From positions 122,183 through 186,182 of the forward strand of contig NZ_QHLQ01000007.1 in the NCBI RefSeq assembly GCF_011813015.1: a stretch of 64,000 nt of DNA. The letters are read 5' to 3'. The first letter of the stretch is position 1; every line of letters starts with the position of its first letter. The stretch is from Parasedimentitalea denitrificans (GTDB lineage: Bacteria > Pseudomonadota > Alphaproteobacteria > Rhodobacterales > Rhodobacteraceae). A program made the position numbers and the translations under genes. The notes under the pieces are model-generated. The model searched no databases, had not been told where the DNA came from, and was given only the letters and a program-made list of their open reading frames with translations. Of this stretch, positions 1-8,612 are shown one piece after another.

Positions 1-740
1 GGGCGGTGATTGCGGCCCTGCTAGGGCTTGTCTTGCTTGTGGCCCTGAAACAATCGCGGCCAGAACGCAGGGACTTGTCCTCGCTGCTGATCGTCGCGCT
101 GGGGGTAGTCGTTGGCTTTCCACTGCTGACCGCCCTTGCGCTGCAACACATCACGGCCGGGCACTCGGTTGTGTTTATCGGGCTACTCCCCCTGTCGACA
201 GCCATTTTCGGAGTGCTGCGCGGGGGCGAGAGGCCGAGGCCCATGTTCTGGGTGTTTTCCTGCCTCGGCGGATTGGCGGTTGCGCTGTACGCCCTTTCAC
301 TAGACGCCGAGATGTCGGTGCAAGGGGATCTGATGATGGTCGCGGCCATTATCGCCTGCGGCTTGGGCTATGCCGAAGGTGCCACCCTATCGCGTCGGTT
401 GGGCGGTTGGCAGGTGATTTCATGGGCGCTAGTTCTGTCCCTGCCAGTGATGGCTCTGGTGGCGCTGGCAGTCTGGCCCGATAGTTGGACCGGCATCAGC
501 ACCGCGGCTTGGATCAGCCTTGGCTATGTCTCGGTGTTTTCGATGCTGGTAGGGTTTGTGTTCTGGTATCGTGGGCTGGCCATGGGCGGTATCGCCGGGG
601 TTGGTCAGCTACAGCTGCTGCAACCGTTTTTCGGGCTCACTCTGGCGGCTGTTTTGCTGGGCGAAACCATCGCGCCAGTCATGATTGCAGTGACTTTGTT
701 TGTTGTCACCTGCGTCATCGGGGCCAAGCGATTTGCCTAG
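1..740 (+). CDS. EamA/DMT-family transporter, 5'-truncated by the window edge
   Basis: Inner-membrane drug/metabolite transporter superfamily protein; the substrate cannot be told from sequence. About 245 residues are visible, nearly all hydrophobic helices with short loops, against roughly 280-300 for the ten-helix family. The reading frame is open to the first base, so the true start lies upstream of the window; the GTG at base 6 is probably internal. The second EamA repeat (from about visible residue 105) is complete, with the typical Gly-rich last helices. A strong hairpin follows the stop. What is exported or imported is unknown. Confidence 0.85.
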   Translation, partial: AVIAALLGLVLLVALKQSRPERRDLSSLLIVALGVVVGFPLLTALALQHITAGHSVVFIGLLPLSTAIFGVLRGGERPRPMFWVFSCLGGLAVALYALSLDAEMSVQGDLMMVAAIIACGLGYAEGATLSRRLGGWQVISWALVLSLPVMALVALAVWPDSWTGISTAAWISLGYVSVFSMLVGFVFWYRGLAMGGIAGVGQLQLLQPFFGLTLAAVLLGETIAPVMIAVTLFVVTCVIGAKRFA

Positions 741-752
741 CTCCCAATGGAA

Positions 753-772
753 ACGGCCCCGCGCGGGGCCGT
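753..772. terminator. Hairpin between convergent EamA and cold-shock genes
   Basis: An 8-bp perfect G+C stem (ACGGCCCC/GGGGCCGT) with a GCGC loop lies 13 bases after the transporter stop and 12 bases beyond the stop of the opposing cold-shock gene. No long T run follows on either side, so it is a probable bidirectional terminator from position and stem strength only. Confidence 0.6.
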
Positions 773-784
773 GCTTACACCGGG

Positions 785-991
785 TTAAACCAGTGCGATG
801 TTCACCGCAGACTCTCGGCCATCACGGCCGGGCTGCATCTCATATGAGACCTTCTGATTGTCAGCCAGACCGGTCAGGCCTGCCTGCTCAACAGCAGAAA
901 TGTGAACAAATACGTCGCGGCCGCCATCATCAGGAGCGATGAATCCGAAGCCTTTTGTTGTGTTAAACCATTTGACGGTGCCAGTTGCCAT
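785..991 (-). CDS. cspA: Cold-shock domain protein, 68 aa
   Basis: Single cold-shock OB-fold that binds single-stranded RNA/DNA and acts as an RNA chaperone. RNP1 (KGFGFI) and RNP2 (VFVHI) are both present and the length is that of the family. Three in-frame ATGs cluster at the start; the one giving MATGTVKWFN is chosen because GGGAG sits about 8 bases upstream, while the next ATG upstream is only 2 bases from it. A close paralogue lies at 50968-51174. The long upstream gap suggests a leader, as is common for cold-shock mRNAs, but no leader structure was demonstrated. Confidence 0.93.
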   Translation of the reverse strand: MATGTVKWFNTTKGFGFIAPDDGGRDVFVHISAVEQAGLTGLADNQKVSYEMQPGRDGRESAVNIALV

Positions 992-1404
992 CGTCATTTC
1001 TCCCAATCGTTAAATCTGCCCACACCATGCGGCAGGTCGGCAAGGTCAGTGCATAATCGAAGCCTGAGCCGTTAGTGGGCAGTCAATGGTCGATAGCGTA
1101 ACATCGCGGCTACAGTGTTGTATGCAATGGGGATTCGGAGCAAGGAAAATTGACGGGGACGCCAAAAACGGAGGATTTTGACCTTTTACAACGTGCTGAC
1201 CCCATCTTCCTGACGCATCTTAGGTCCGAGATTGCGGTCAATTACCGACCTTTCAGAGCAGGACCCGCTGCTTCTACTTTGTCATTGGAAAGACATGACC
1301 CTATGCTGTCCGCTTAAGTAGAGCCCCGATGCCAATGAATTGAACTTGAGCCCCGCACAGCAATGCCTATATGGGATTTCGAAACCAATTTCGGAGGATG
1401 CACC
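992..1404. other. Intergenic region between divergent cspA and trxC
   Basis: About 410 bases holding the upstream regions of two divergent genes. I see no convincing ORF, RNA gene or repeat. It is large enough for a long cold-shock leader on the minus side and the trxC promoter on the plus side; no promoter could be assigned with confidence. Confidence 0.5.
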
Positions 1405-1830
1405 ATGGGGGCGAAAACCCTGACCTGCCTGTCTTGTGCCCAGTTGAACCGGGTGCCCGAGGATAAACTGCGGGCAGCGCCAAAGTGTGGCACCTGCGGT
1501 GACCTATTGATGCCGACTAAGCCAATGGACGTGGATCCCGCCGTTTTGCAAAAGGCATCACAGAACGATGACCTGCCGTTGATCGTTGATTTCTGGGCCC
1601 CTTGGTGTGGCCCCTGCAAGGCAATGGGCCCCGAGTTTGCCAAAGCCGCGAAAAAGCTGAACGGCAAGGCACGGCTGGTCAAGCTGAACACCCAAGCCCA
1701 CCAATCCACTGGAGCCCGCTATCGCATAAAAGGCATCCCCACGATGGTCGCGTTTGAGCGTGGCAAGGAAAAGAAGCGCCAGTCTGGCGCGATGCGTGAA
1801 GGTCAGATCGTTGGCTGGGTCAAAGCCTAA
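1405..1830 (+). CDS. trxC: Thioredoxin TrxC (thioredoxin 2), zinc-ribbon type
   Basis: Cytoplasmic thiol-disulfide reductase. Two N-terminal Cys pairs (CLSC at residues 8-11, CGTC at 28-31) form the zinc-binding module that marks thioredoxin 2; the active site WCGPC follows at residues 67-71, and a cis-Pro segment (KGIPT) comes later. Length of 141 aa matches TrxC. The start is the ATG 8 bases after GGAGG; an earlier in-frame ATG at 1363 lacks a ribosome site. Such proteins are often induced by oxidative stress; nothing in the sequence shows the regulator here. Confidence 0.93.
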   Translation: MGAKTLTCLSCAQLNRVPEDKLRAAPKCGTCGDLLMPTKPMDVDPAVLQKASQNDDLPLIVDFWAPWCGPCKAMGPEFAKAAKKLNGKARLVKLNTQAHQSTGARYRIKGIPTMVAFERGKEKKRQSGAMREGQIVGWVKA

Positions 1831-1845
1831 CATTCAGCGTCTGAT

Positions 1846-2217
1846 CTACTTGGCGATCAGGGCCTCTCCTTCCTTGACCTTTTTAACCTTGCCCCGTGTT
1901 TGTTGCAGCACGTGGGCAAGTTCATGCACCAACATCTCTGGCTTTTTGGCGTCTCCAGGTCGCATGAAATAGACGTTAGGCCCCATAGTGAAAGCCTTGG
2001 CCTTTAGCTCTTTGCACAGCTCTTTGGCGTTGCCGCCGGTATGAACCCGCACTTTGGCCAGCTTGGCCCCAAAGTGCTTTTCCAAACCATCGCGAACATC
2101 CTTGGGCAGCTTCTTTTCCTTGGTGCCTTCGGGCGCTTTCTTTAGCGCTTTGCGTTTGGCTTTCTTGCCTCCTGTGGCCTCGACCATGGCGGCGATTTCT
2201 TCTGGGGATTTGGCCAT
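1846..2217 (-). CDS. Small DUF4157 (eCIS-core-domain-like) protein with HELAH motif
   Basis: A 123-residue Lys-rich protein. Residues 1-40 are basic and low in complexity; residues 40-110 resemble DUF4157, the domain often found in extracellular contractile injection system cargo, with the zincin-like HELAH at residues 98-102 followed by VLQQ. The start is the ATG preceded by GTGGAG; an upstream in-frame start lacks such a site. It ends 15 bases from trxC in convergent orientation. No eCIS structural gene is in the window, so function is open: a stand-alone metal-dependent enzyme or effector-like protein. The family call rests on the motif and its flanks only. Confidence 0.7.
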   Translation of the reverse strand: MAKSPEEIAAMVEATGGKKAKRKALKKAPEGTKEKKLPKDVRDGLEKHFGAKLAKVRVHTGGNAKELCKELKAKAFTMGPNVYFMRPGDAKKPEMLVHELAHVLQQTRGKVKKVKEGEALIAK

Positions 2218-2456
2218 TGGGGACTCCACTTTCTGTAGAAACACGCATTGGACTTGTGACCAGAATAGATTGCCTGAGAGCTCTGTCAAATGTCATCCAC
2301 ACAACAACAAGCGAGCGATTGGTCATTGCACGCCAATTGGCCGGTCGGCCTGTAGCTTCCGGTTATTCAGCTTGTCTGCGGTTTAATCCTGCTTACTCAG
2401 GTATAAGAATGGCGACGTCGCCAAAGCGGATGCGGACGGGGATCAAACCCCGCGTG
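2218..2456. other. Intergenic stretch with short palindromes
   Basis: No supported gene. It holds the perfect palindrome GGCGACGTCGCC at 2411-2422 and the hairpin CGGGG/CCCCG near 2439-2454. These could form the 3' end of a transcript reading leftward from 2687, but no T run follows. Confidence 0.35.
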
Positions 2457-2687
2457 CTAAACGTTGTCTCTGCGCGCCCCTATCGTATCGGGACCCTGTT
2501 CCATGTGCCGGGGGTGATAGGCCCAGCAGTAATCGCGATTGGCCGAATACTGCGACATACGGCAGAATTTACCGTAAACAGACCGTACGGTGCCCGCGCA
2601 ACGCCCTTCCCAAAAGCGGCATTTCGCGGCCAGCGGGAGCAATGAGTATTTTTGGCAAAAAGAAGTCTGCGATCGGGACAACACCAC
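2457..2687 (-). CDS. Possible small Cys/Trp-containing protein, unrecognised
   Basis: An open frame of up to 76 codons. Its last 55 residues contain five Cys and two Trp and an evenly mixed composition (for example KFCRMSQYSANRDYCWAYHP) that looks more protein-like than a random frame. No ribosome site precedes any in-frame start, and the 5' part overlaps the dispersed AT-core motif at 2644-2665, so the beginning is probably not coding. It lies downstream of the gltX terminator. It may be a small gene, a decayed remnant or chance. Confidence 0.25.
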   Translation of the reverse strand: MVLSRSQTSFCQKYSLLPLAAKCRFWEGRCAGTVRSVYGKFCRMSQYSANRDYCWAYHPRHMEQGPDTIGARRDNV

Positions 2688-2712
2688 TGTTTCTTTTTGC
2701 TTCTAAATACTC
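2644..2712. repeat. Two inverted copies of the dispersed AT-core motif
   Basis: GAGTATTTTTGGCAAAAAGAAG is at 2644-2665, and a reverse-oriented relative (TTCTTTTTGC then AAATACTC) is at 2691-2712. The same motif recurs at 4274, 6753, 27489 and 32889, always between genes. The core TTTTT-GC-AAAAA can pair with itself. Confidence 0.7.
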
Positions 2713-2796
2713 AAATTCCGAAGGTGCTTCTGGACCAGACCTTCAAATCTCTGAGCGTACCGCTCCCCCTTTCGGGCATGAAGGCCTCTGCATCAC

Positions 2797-2831
2797 AAAA
2801 AACCGCGCCCACCAAGAAGGTGCGCGCGGTT
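2797..2831 (-). terminator. gltX: Intrinsic terminator of gltX
   Basis: Read on the minus strand, a G+C-rich stem (AACCGCGC...GCGCGGTT with ACC/GGT inside) is followed by a run of six T, beginning 24 bases after the gltX stop. This is a textbook intrinsic terminator. Confidence 0.85.
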
Positions 2832-2854
2832 CAAAATCATATAGATAAGGCAAA

Positions 2855-4180
2855 TCAGCCGCGAGCGCGGACAACCTGCATCAGCGACAACAGCGCGCTC
2901 ATGTCTGGGCCGCGTTCCATGCCGGTCACCGCGTGACGCAGTGGCATGAACAGCTTTTTGCCCTTGCGGCCGGTGGCTTCCTTCACCGCTGTGGTCCAGG
3001 TTTTCCAAGTGTCCGCATCATAGGGACCTTCGGGCAGCAGGGCCATTGCCTCGGCGATGAACTCTTTGTCCTCATCCGCGATCAGCGGCTCGGCGCCGTC
3101 ATGGCACAGGGTCCACCAAGTTTCCAGATCACCCAGAGTAGTGATGTTTTCCTTAGCGACATCCCAGAACGTTGCCTGCTTGTCAGCAGGAACACCCAGT
3201 GCATCGAGGTCGGACTTTACGTTTTCCAGAGGCAGCGACTGCAAGTAGCGGCCAGTCAGTGGGAACAGGTCCTGCACGTCGAACTTGGTCGGCGCTGATC
3301 CAAAGCGGTTGATGTCAAAACCTTCGATCAGCTCGGCCATTTCATTGCGCAGCTCGATCGGGTCGGATGAGCCAAGACGTGCCATCTGTGACAGTAGCGC
3401 CATCGGCTGCACACCCTGTTCACGCAGGTCGCGCAGCGCCAAGGTGCCCAAGCGTTTCGACAAGGCTTCGCCCTGAGGGCCAGTTAGCAGCGAGTGGTGG
3501 GCGAATTCAGGTGGGGTGCCACCCAGCGCCTTGATGATCTGGATCTGAGTTGCAGTGTTGGTCACATGGTCTGAGCCACGTACAACATTGGTCACACCCA
3601 TTTCGGTGTCATCGACGACAGAGGCGATGGTATACAGAACCTGACCATCACCACGGATCAACACTGGGTCAGAGACTGAGGCCGCATCGATGGAGATGTC
3701 ACCTAGTACGCCGTCGGTCCACTCGATCCGCTCGTGGTCCAGCTTGAAACGCCAGACGCCGTCGCCACGCTCGGCGCGCAGGGCGTCTTTTTCAGCGTCT
3801 GACAGGTCCAGCGCAGCGCGATCATAGACCGGTGGCTTGCCCATGTTCAGTTGTTTCTTGCGCTTCAGGTCCAGCTCGGTTGGGGTTTCAAACGCCTCGT
3901 AGAACCGGCCAATGTCGCGCAGTTTGTCGGCAGCGTCGGCGTACTGATCCAAGCGATCAGACTGGCGCTCGATGCGGTCCCAGGTCAGGCCAAGCCATTC
4001 CATATCCTGCTTGATGGCATCGACATATTTCTCTTCCGACCGGTTTGGGTCGGTGTCGTCGATACGCAGAATGAATGTACCGCCAGCCTTGCGGGCGATC
4101 AGATAGTTCATCAGCGCGGTGCGCAGGTTGCCTACGTGGATGTAACCAGTGGGCGATGGGGCAAAACGGGTGGTGGTCAT
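2855..4180 (-). CDS. gltX: Glutamyl-tRNA synthetase
   Basis: Class I aminoacyl-tRNA synthetase charging tRNA-Glu (and in many alphaproteobacteria, by one paralogue, tRNA-Gln for later transamidation). The HIGH-type signature is FAPSPTGYIHVGNL near residues 6-19, and the KMSKS equivalent is LSKRLG near 240-245. At 441 aa it is at the short end of the family. The start is the ATG 7 bases after GGAG; a GTG directly before it is in frame but closer to the site. Many relatives carry two gltX genes with different tRNA preference, and which type this is cannot be settled here. Confidence 0.95.
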   Translation of the reverse strand: MTTTRFAPSPTGYIHVGNLRTALMNYLIARKAGGTFILRIDDTDPNRSEEKYVDAIKQDMEWLGLTWDRIERQSDRLDQYADAADKLRDIGRFYEAFETPTELDLKRKKQLNMGKPPVYDRAALDLSDAEKDALRAERGDGVWRFKLDHERIEWTDGVLGDISIDAASVSDPVLIRGDGQVLYTIASVVDDTEMGVTNVVRGSDHVTNTATQIQIIKALGGTPPEFAHHSLLTGPQGEALSKRLGTLALRDLREQGVQPMALLSQMARLGSSDPIELRNEMAELIEGFDINRFGSAPTKFDVQDLFPLTGRYLQSLPLENVKSDLDALGVPADKQATFWDVAKENITTLGDLETWWTLCHDGAEPLIADEDKEFIAEAMALLPEGPYDADTWKTWTTAVKEATGRKGKKLFMPLRHAVTGMERGPDMSALLSLMQVVRARG

Positions 4181-4273
4181 CACATGTCTCCTGTTGTCTT
4201 GCCCATCTCACATAGGCAGGGTTTTGTCCAGTTGATGAGAAGTATCCGCGCCAAGGGCGCGGGCCTGCGGCGC

Positions 4274-4295
4274 GAGTATTTTTTGCAAAAAGAAG
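4274..4295. repeat. Dispersed AT-core motif copy
   Basis: GAGTATTTTTTGCAAAAAGAAG lies in the 130-base gap between the FAD oxidoreductase stop and the gltX start (both minus strand), followed on the plus strand by a run of eight G. Same family as the pair at 2644-2712. Confidence 0.7.
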
Positions 4296-4313
4296 CTGAC
4301 GGGGGGGGGTGGC

Positions 4314-5645
4314 CTAGACGCCGTTGTCCATCCGCACCCGGCTACCGTCGGTGTAGCGCGACAGACGGAAGGCATGGGGGTCCACAATTGGTGTCGCACC
4401 GGTTACCATATCTGCCATCAGACGCCCTGCCCCGGGCCCAAGGCCAAAGCCGTGGCCAGAGTATCCTGTAGAGATGAACAGGCCCTGCAGGTCATCCACA
4501 GCGGAGATCACCGGAATGGCATCGGGCATCACATCGATCATGCCGGCCCAGCTTTGTACCACGTCGGCCTTTTGCAAAAATGGAAAGGCTTGCTGCGCCG
4601 CAGCCCAGCCGGATTTCAGTGCTGATTGCGAGGGCTCTGGGTCGAGGATACGGCATTGTTCGAACGCGGTTTCCTGATCGGGTGTCCAGCGGCGCGCCTG
4701 GGCAGCCTCTTCTTGCCAACGGCCCGATAGGCGAAAGCGCAGCGACCGCCATTCGCTTAGGAAAGCAGGCAAGTATTTCAGGCCCAGGCGAAAACTGTCG
4801 GGCACGATATCAACCGTGCTCTCGCCGCTGTTAGCGACGGTATAACCGCCATCAGCGCGCTTGGTGAGACCGTAGCCGTCACCCCAAAGTGCGACGTCCG
4901 GCCCGCCGGTCACAGCAGAGCAGCGCAGCACCGAGTTCAGGACTTTGAGCTGTGGCAGGGATATCCCGGCATTGCCAAGGAACAGTCGCGACCAGGCCCC
5001 ACCTGCGACAACCACCGAGCTACAGGCCACCCGGCCGCGTTCGGTGATTACCCCGGTGATCTGACCTGCCTGAGTATCCACAGAGCGTACAGCGCAATTG
5101 GAGAGGACTGCGGCGCCTGCATCACGGGCGCCCATGGCAATGGCATGGGTTGCCAGCTGTGGCTCGGCACGGCCATCCATGGGGGTCGATAGGGCGGATT
5201 GGATCTGGCCCTCATGCCCCGGCAACATCATTTGCAGGGTATCGCCGCTGACCATTTCGCTGGCTGCGTCAAAGTCTTGTAGGTTCTGTGCCCAACGCTG
5301 CAGATGATCGTGGCGTTTGTCGGTGTTGGCTACAAACAGGCTGCCGCATCGATGATAGCCGGTCTGGTATCCTGTGCGTTCCTCTAGCCCCTGCCAGATT
5401 GACATGGATTCGATCATCAGCGGGATTTCACGTGGGTCGCGCTGCGACAGGCGCACCCAGCCCCAATTGCGTGAGCTTTGCTCGCCGCCAATGCGGCCCT
5501 TTTCACAGAGCAGAACGGACTGACCGCGCGACGCCAGCTCCAGAGCGGTTGAGGCCCCTACGATACCGCCGCCGATGACAACGGTATCAACTGATTTGGG
5601 GAGACGTTTGTCCTCGGGGAAGGACGGTAACTCGGGACCAGGCAA
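4314..5645 (-). CDS. FAD-dependent oxidoreductase, DAO (glycine/D-amino-acid oxidase) family
   Basis: A 443-residue cytosolic flavoenzyme of the DadA/glycine-oxidase superfamily, probably oxidising an amine or amino acid. The dinucleotide-binding motif VVIGGGIVGAS covers residues 22-32, a Glu (CEK) follows the second strand, and the C-terminal FAD-contacting segment STGYSGHGFGLGPGAG is conserved. The first ATG is far inside the fold, so the TTG with GGAG about 8 bases upstream is taken as start. It lies directly upstream of gltX on the same strand. Substrate unknown; gamma-glutamylputrescine oxidase-like is another possibility. Confidence 0.85.
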   Translation of the reverse strand: MPGPELPSFPEDKRLPKSVDTVVIGGGIVGASTALELASRGQSVLLCEKGRIGGEQSSRNWGWVRLSQRDPREIPLMIESMSIWQGLEERTGYQTGYHRCGSLFVANTDKRHDHLQRWAQNLQDFDAASEMVSGDTLQMMLPGHEGQIQSALSTPMDGRAEPQLATHAIAMGARDAGAAVLSNCAVRSVDTQAGQITGVITERGRVACSSVVVAGGAWSRLFLGNAGISLPQLKVLNSVLRCSAVTGGPDVALWGDGYGLTKRADGGYTVANSGESTVDIVPDSFRLGLKYLPAFLSEWRSLRFRLSGRWQEEAAQARRWTPDQETAFEQCRILDPEPSQSALKSGWAAAQQAFPFLQKADVVQSWAGMIDVMPDAIPVISAVDDLQGLFISTGYSGHGFGLGPGAGRLMADMVTGATPIVDPHAFRLSRYTDGSRVRMDNGV

Positions 5646-5763
5646 AAAACGACTCCGACAAATGCAAATTCAAAGACCTGCACTATGCAAAGACCTGATG
5701 GCCGCGCAATGGGAAATCATCCGTTATGACGCAAGGCGTTAAACGTAATGCGCCAGATGTTGT

Positions 5764-6405
5764 TTACTGGTCACCCTGACGCCGAGCCAGAAGCCGGTCA
5801 AAGGGTTCGACCAGGTCCAAATCGGACTCTGAGTTACCTGAGAAGCTGGGGACATAGAGCCCTTGATTTAGCCGCGCGGGCAGTCGATTGCACAGAGCTT
5901 GCATCCGGTCGCTGACCCGATTGGCACTGTCCAGCACGTTGTCCGCCTGTGTGGGCAGAACCCGGTGGTAGAGGCCAAAACAGGCACGACCGACGCGCCC
6001 CATCCGATCTGCGCCGACAATCCAGAACAGTAGAACAAACGCAGCAATCGACAGTGCGACAACAGCAATAACACCGGCCGGGCTGTAAAGGACTGCGGCA
6101 AGAGACAGGATCATCAGGTTGTGGCTCCAGCGGGGTTGGTAACCTGTGAACCTGCTGGCAAAGGCTTTTACTGGAGACGGTGTTTGTAGTTCAGTCACCA
6201 CAGCTGGCTCTGAGACCTGTTCTTGTGGCTGCTCCTGTACTGCGACCTGCTCCGGTACCGATGCCTGTTGCTTGAAAATTTCAGGGTGTTCGACGCTGTC
6301 GGAAACCATCACTTTGCGGACCTCGGCCATTATTTCGGCATCGCTGAGCTCAATGCTTTGACCTTTGATCATCTTGTCAAAATCCGGCTGATAACTCTGT
6401 CCCAT
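5764..6405 (-). CDS. Hypothetical membrane protein, Gln/Glu-rich N-terminal half
   Basis: Not recognised. The 213-residue product has a charged soluble N-terminal part (1-80) with a Pro/Gln/Glu/Val-rich linker at about 49-78, then one long hydrophobic stretch at about 97-130 that could be one or two membrane helices, and a C-terminal part of about 80 residues with little predicted hydrophobicity. The start is the ATG preceded by AGAGG at suitable distance; a longer reading frame upstream lacks a site and looks non-coding. It is flanked by minus-strand genes but separated by large gaps, so probably monocistronic. Confidence 0.6.
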   Translation of the reverse strand: MGQSYQPDFDKMIKGQSIELSDAEIMAEVRKVMVSDSVEHPEIFKQQASVPEQVAVQEQPQEQVSEPAVVTELQTPSPVKAFASRFTGYQPRWSHNLMILSLAAVLYSPAGVIAVVALSIAAFVLLFWIVGADRMGRVGRACFGLYHRVLPTQADNVLDSANRVSDRMQALCNRLPARLNQGLYVPSFSGNSESDLDLVEPFDRLLARRQGDQ

Positions 6406-6788
6406 GCGGCACCTCTGGCAAATCAAAATCTTGGCGTGCACATCCACGACAGACGTCTTGCGGAGTGCTGGCGCAATATAGCCCATCCCGCCGCATGTGT
6501 GTTCGTTTTGCCTAAAATTAGACGAAAATGCCGGATGACGGGCGGAAATGCGGCAACAATACAGCCTGCCCGCGGCACTGTCCGCAAACAGGCGACAATT
6601 AACCAGAATCACTTGAGCCGTATACGCATGAGCAACGGCAGCGAGGCGCGTTTCGGCGGGTCGCAACAGTTGTTTTGTTCAAATGTCTTAGATTGTGGAT
6701 TGGGGGGGCTGCCCCCTCTGGAAAGCCAGAAGTTGGCTTTCCATTCACCCCCGAGGTATTTTCAACAAGAAGAAAGGGGGGGCTATTT
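6406..6788. other. Intergenic region with hairpin and AT-core motif
   Basis: A 383-base gap. The left two thirds hold the upstream region of the membrane-protein gene. The right third, downstream of nadE, has a perfect 10-bp hairpin TGGAAAGCCA/TGGCTTTCCA at 6719-6743 and an AT-core motif copy (GAGGTATTTTCAACAAGAAG, 6753-6772) flanked by runs of C and G that can pair across it. Together they probably end nadE transcription. Confidence 0.5.
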
Positions 6789-8447
6789 CTAGCTTGGGTC
6801 GCGCCAGCGGTTAACGATGGGGTAGCGGCGGTCGAGCCAGAAGGCGCGTGGAGTCAAGCGGGCGCCGGGGGCGGATTGATAGCGTTTGTATTCGCTGATG
6901 TAGATCAGGTGTTCGACCCGTTTGGCGACATCACGGTCGAACCCGGCAGCGATGCAGTCAGCGATGGAGCCTTCTTGGTCCACCAGAATATCCAGCATGG
7001 CGTCCAGCTCGGGGTAGTCCGGCAGGCTGTCGCTGTCTTTCTGATCTTCGCGCAGTTCAGCCGTGGGCGGCTTGTCGATGACATTGGGGCGGATCACTTC
7101 GCCATCTGGGCCTTTCATCCAGGGGCGGTGGTTGGCGTTGCGCCAGCGGCAGGTTTCAAAGACGCGTGTTTTGTACATGTCCTTGATCGGGTTATAGCCG
7201 CCGTTCATGTCGCCATAGATGGTGGCATAACCCACTGCGACCTCGGATTTATTGCCGGTGGTCAGCAGCATTTCGCCAAACTTGTTAGACATCGCCATCA
7301 GCAGTAGTCCGCGCAGGCGGGACTGGATGTTTTCTTCGGTGACGTCTGCATCACGTCCGGCAAACAGGGGTGCCAGTGTGTTGGTGATCGCGGCACGGCC
7401 TTCGGAGATCGGCACGTAGTCGTAGTGCACGCCCAGCGCCTTGGCCACGGCCTCGGCATCGTCGAGCGATTCCTGACCAGTGTATTCGGATGGAAGCATC
7501 ACACAGCGCACGTTTTCGGCGCCGATGGCATCAACCGCGATGGCAGCTACGATGGCTGAGTCGACCCCGCCGGAGAGGCCCAGCAACACCTTGGAGAAAC
7601 CGGATTTGCGCAGGTAGTCACGCAGGCTCTCTACCATGACGCGGTAGTCCTGCTCCCACTCGTCCGGCAGATGCGCCTTGTCGCCTTCGATAGCGCGCCA
7701 GCCATCAGCGGTGCGTTCAAGATCGAGGTGGGTCACGGCCTCATCAAAAGCGAGCATTTGCAGGGCAAGCGCCCCGTTTGGGTTCAGCACAAAGGAGCTA
7801 CCGTCAAAGACCTGATCATCCTGACCGCCCACCATGTTGAGGTAGATGACGGGCAGACCAGTCTCAACCGCGCGGGCCACCATGTGATTGAACCGGACTT
7901 CCATCTTGTTGCGGTAATAGGGCGAGCCATTGGGGATCAGCAGGAACTCAGCGCCGGTTTCTTCGAGTGTTTCGGCAACGTCCTCGTGCCAGCCATCCTC
8001 GCAGATTGGGCTTCCGATGCGGATGTCATCCACCGCATAGGGACCACCCAGTGGCCCTGCCTCGAAAATGCGGACCTCGTCAAAGACGGTTTCATTGGGC
8101 AGGTGATGTTTCAACACCCGGCTGGCGATCTTGCCACCCTTGAGGATCAGGTAAGCGTTGTAGAGCTTGCCACCTTCGACCCAAGGCGAACCGATGGCCA
8201 GCGCAGGTCCGTCGGCCATTGCGACCGCGAGTTTTTCTACCTCGGCAATGGCGGCCTGATGAAACGCGGGCTTCATCACCAGATCTTGGGTGTTGTAGCC
8301 GGTTATGAACATTTCCGGCAGTGCCACCAGATTTGCACCTGCGTCACGCCCTTGTTTCCAGGCGTTCAGTGCCTGTATTGCATTGCCTGACAGGTCGCCC
8401 ACAACGGGGTTCAGCTGGGCCAAGGTTACGCGGAAGCGATCAGTCAT
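6789..8447 (-). CDS. nadE: Glutamine-dependent NAD+ synthetase
   Basis: Last step of NAD biosynthesis: amidation of nicotinate adenine dinucleotide with ATP, using ammonia from glutamine. Residues 1-265 are a nitrilase-type glutaminase domain with the triad Glu45 (ALPEMF), Lys113 and Cys149 (SPICEDGW); residues 270-552 are the synthetase with the ATP loop SGGVDS at 292-297 and the NADP-like signature TTGNKSEVAVGYATIYGDM. Length of 552 aa is normal for the two-domain form. It diverges from the MORN protein gene. No sign of decay. Confidence 0.97.
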   Translation of the reverse strand: MTDRFRVTLAQLNPVVGDLSGNAIQALNAWKQGRDAGANLVALPEMFITGYNTQDLVMKPAFHQAAIAEVEKLAVAMADGPALAIGSPWVEGGKLYNAYLILKGGKIASRVLKHHLPNETVFDEVRIFEAGPLGGPYAVDDIRIGSPICEDGWHEDVAETLEETGAEFLLIPNGSPYYRNKMEVRFNHMVARAVETGLPVIYLNMVGGQDDQVFDGSSFVLNPNGALALQMLAFDEAVTHLDLERTADGWRAIEGDKAHLPDEWEQDYRVMVESLRDYLRKSGFSKVLLGLSGGVDSAIVAAIAVDAIGAENVRCVMLPSEYTGQESLDDAEAVAKALGVHYDYVPISEGRAAITNTLAPLFAGRDADVTEENIQSRLRGLLLMAMSNKFGEMLLTTGNKSEVAVGYATIYGDMNGGYNPIKDMYKTRVFETCRWRNANHRPWMKGPDGEVIRPNVIDKPPTAELREDQKDSDSLPDYPELDAMLDILVDQEGSIADCIAAGFDRDVAKRVEHLIYISEYKRYQSAPGARLTPRAFWLDRRYPIVNRWRDPS

Positions 8448-8612
8448 CCTGCTCTAGTCCTTTAACAATCCACTGCAGCCATTTAACAGATCTTGCATCA
8501 AGGGAAAGAGAGCAGACGCAAAAGACATTGCGACAATTAGCAGGCTGCCCTAGTTTTAAGTCAAGCCGTGATACGCTGCGGCAATATTTTTCATACGCAG
8601 GCAGAGGTTTCG

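Noticed and set aside
1405..1830. Classic TrxA instead of TrxC
   Set aside because: The two N-terminal CxxC pairs before the WCGPC site are specific for thioredoxin 2.
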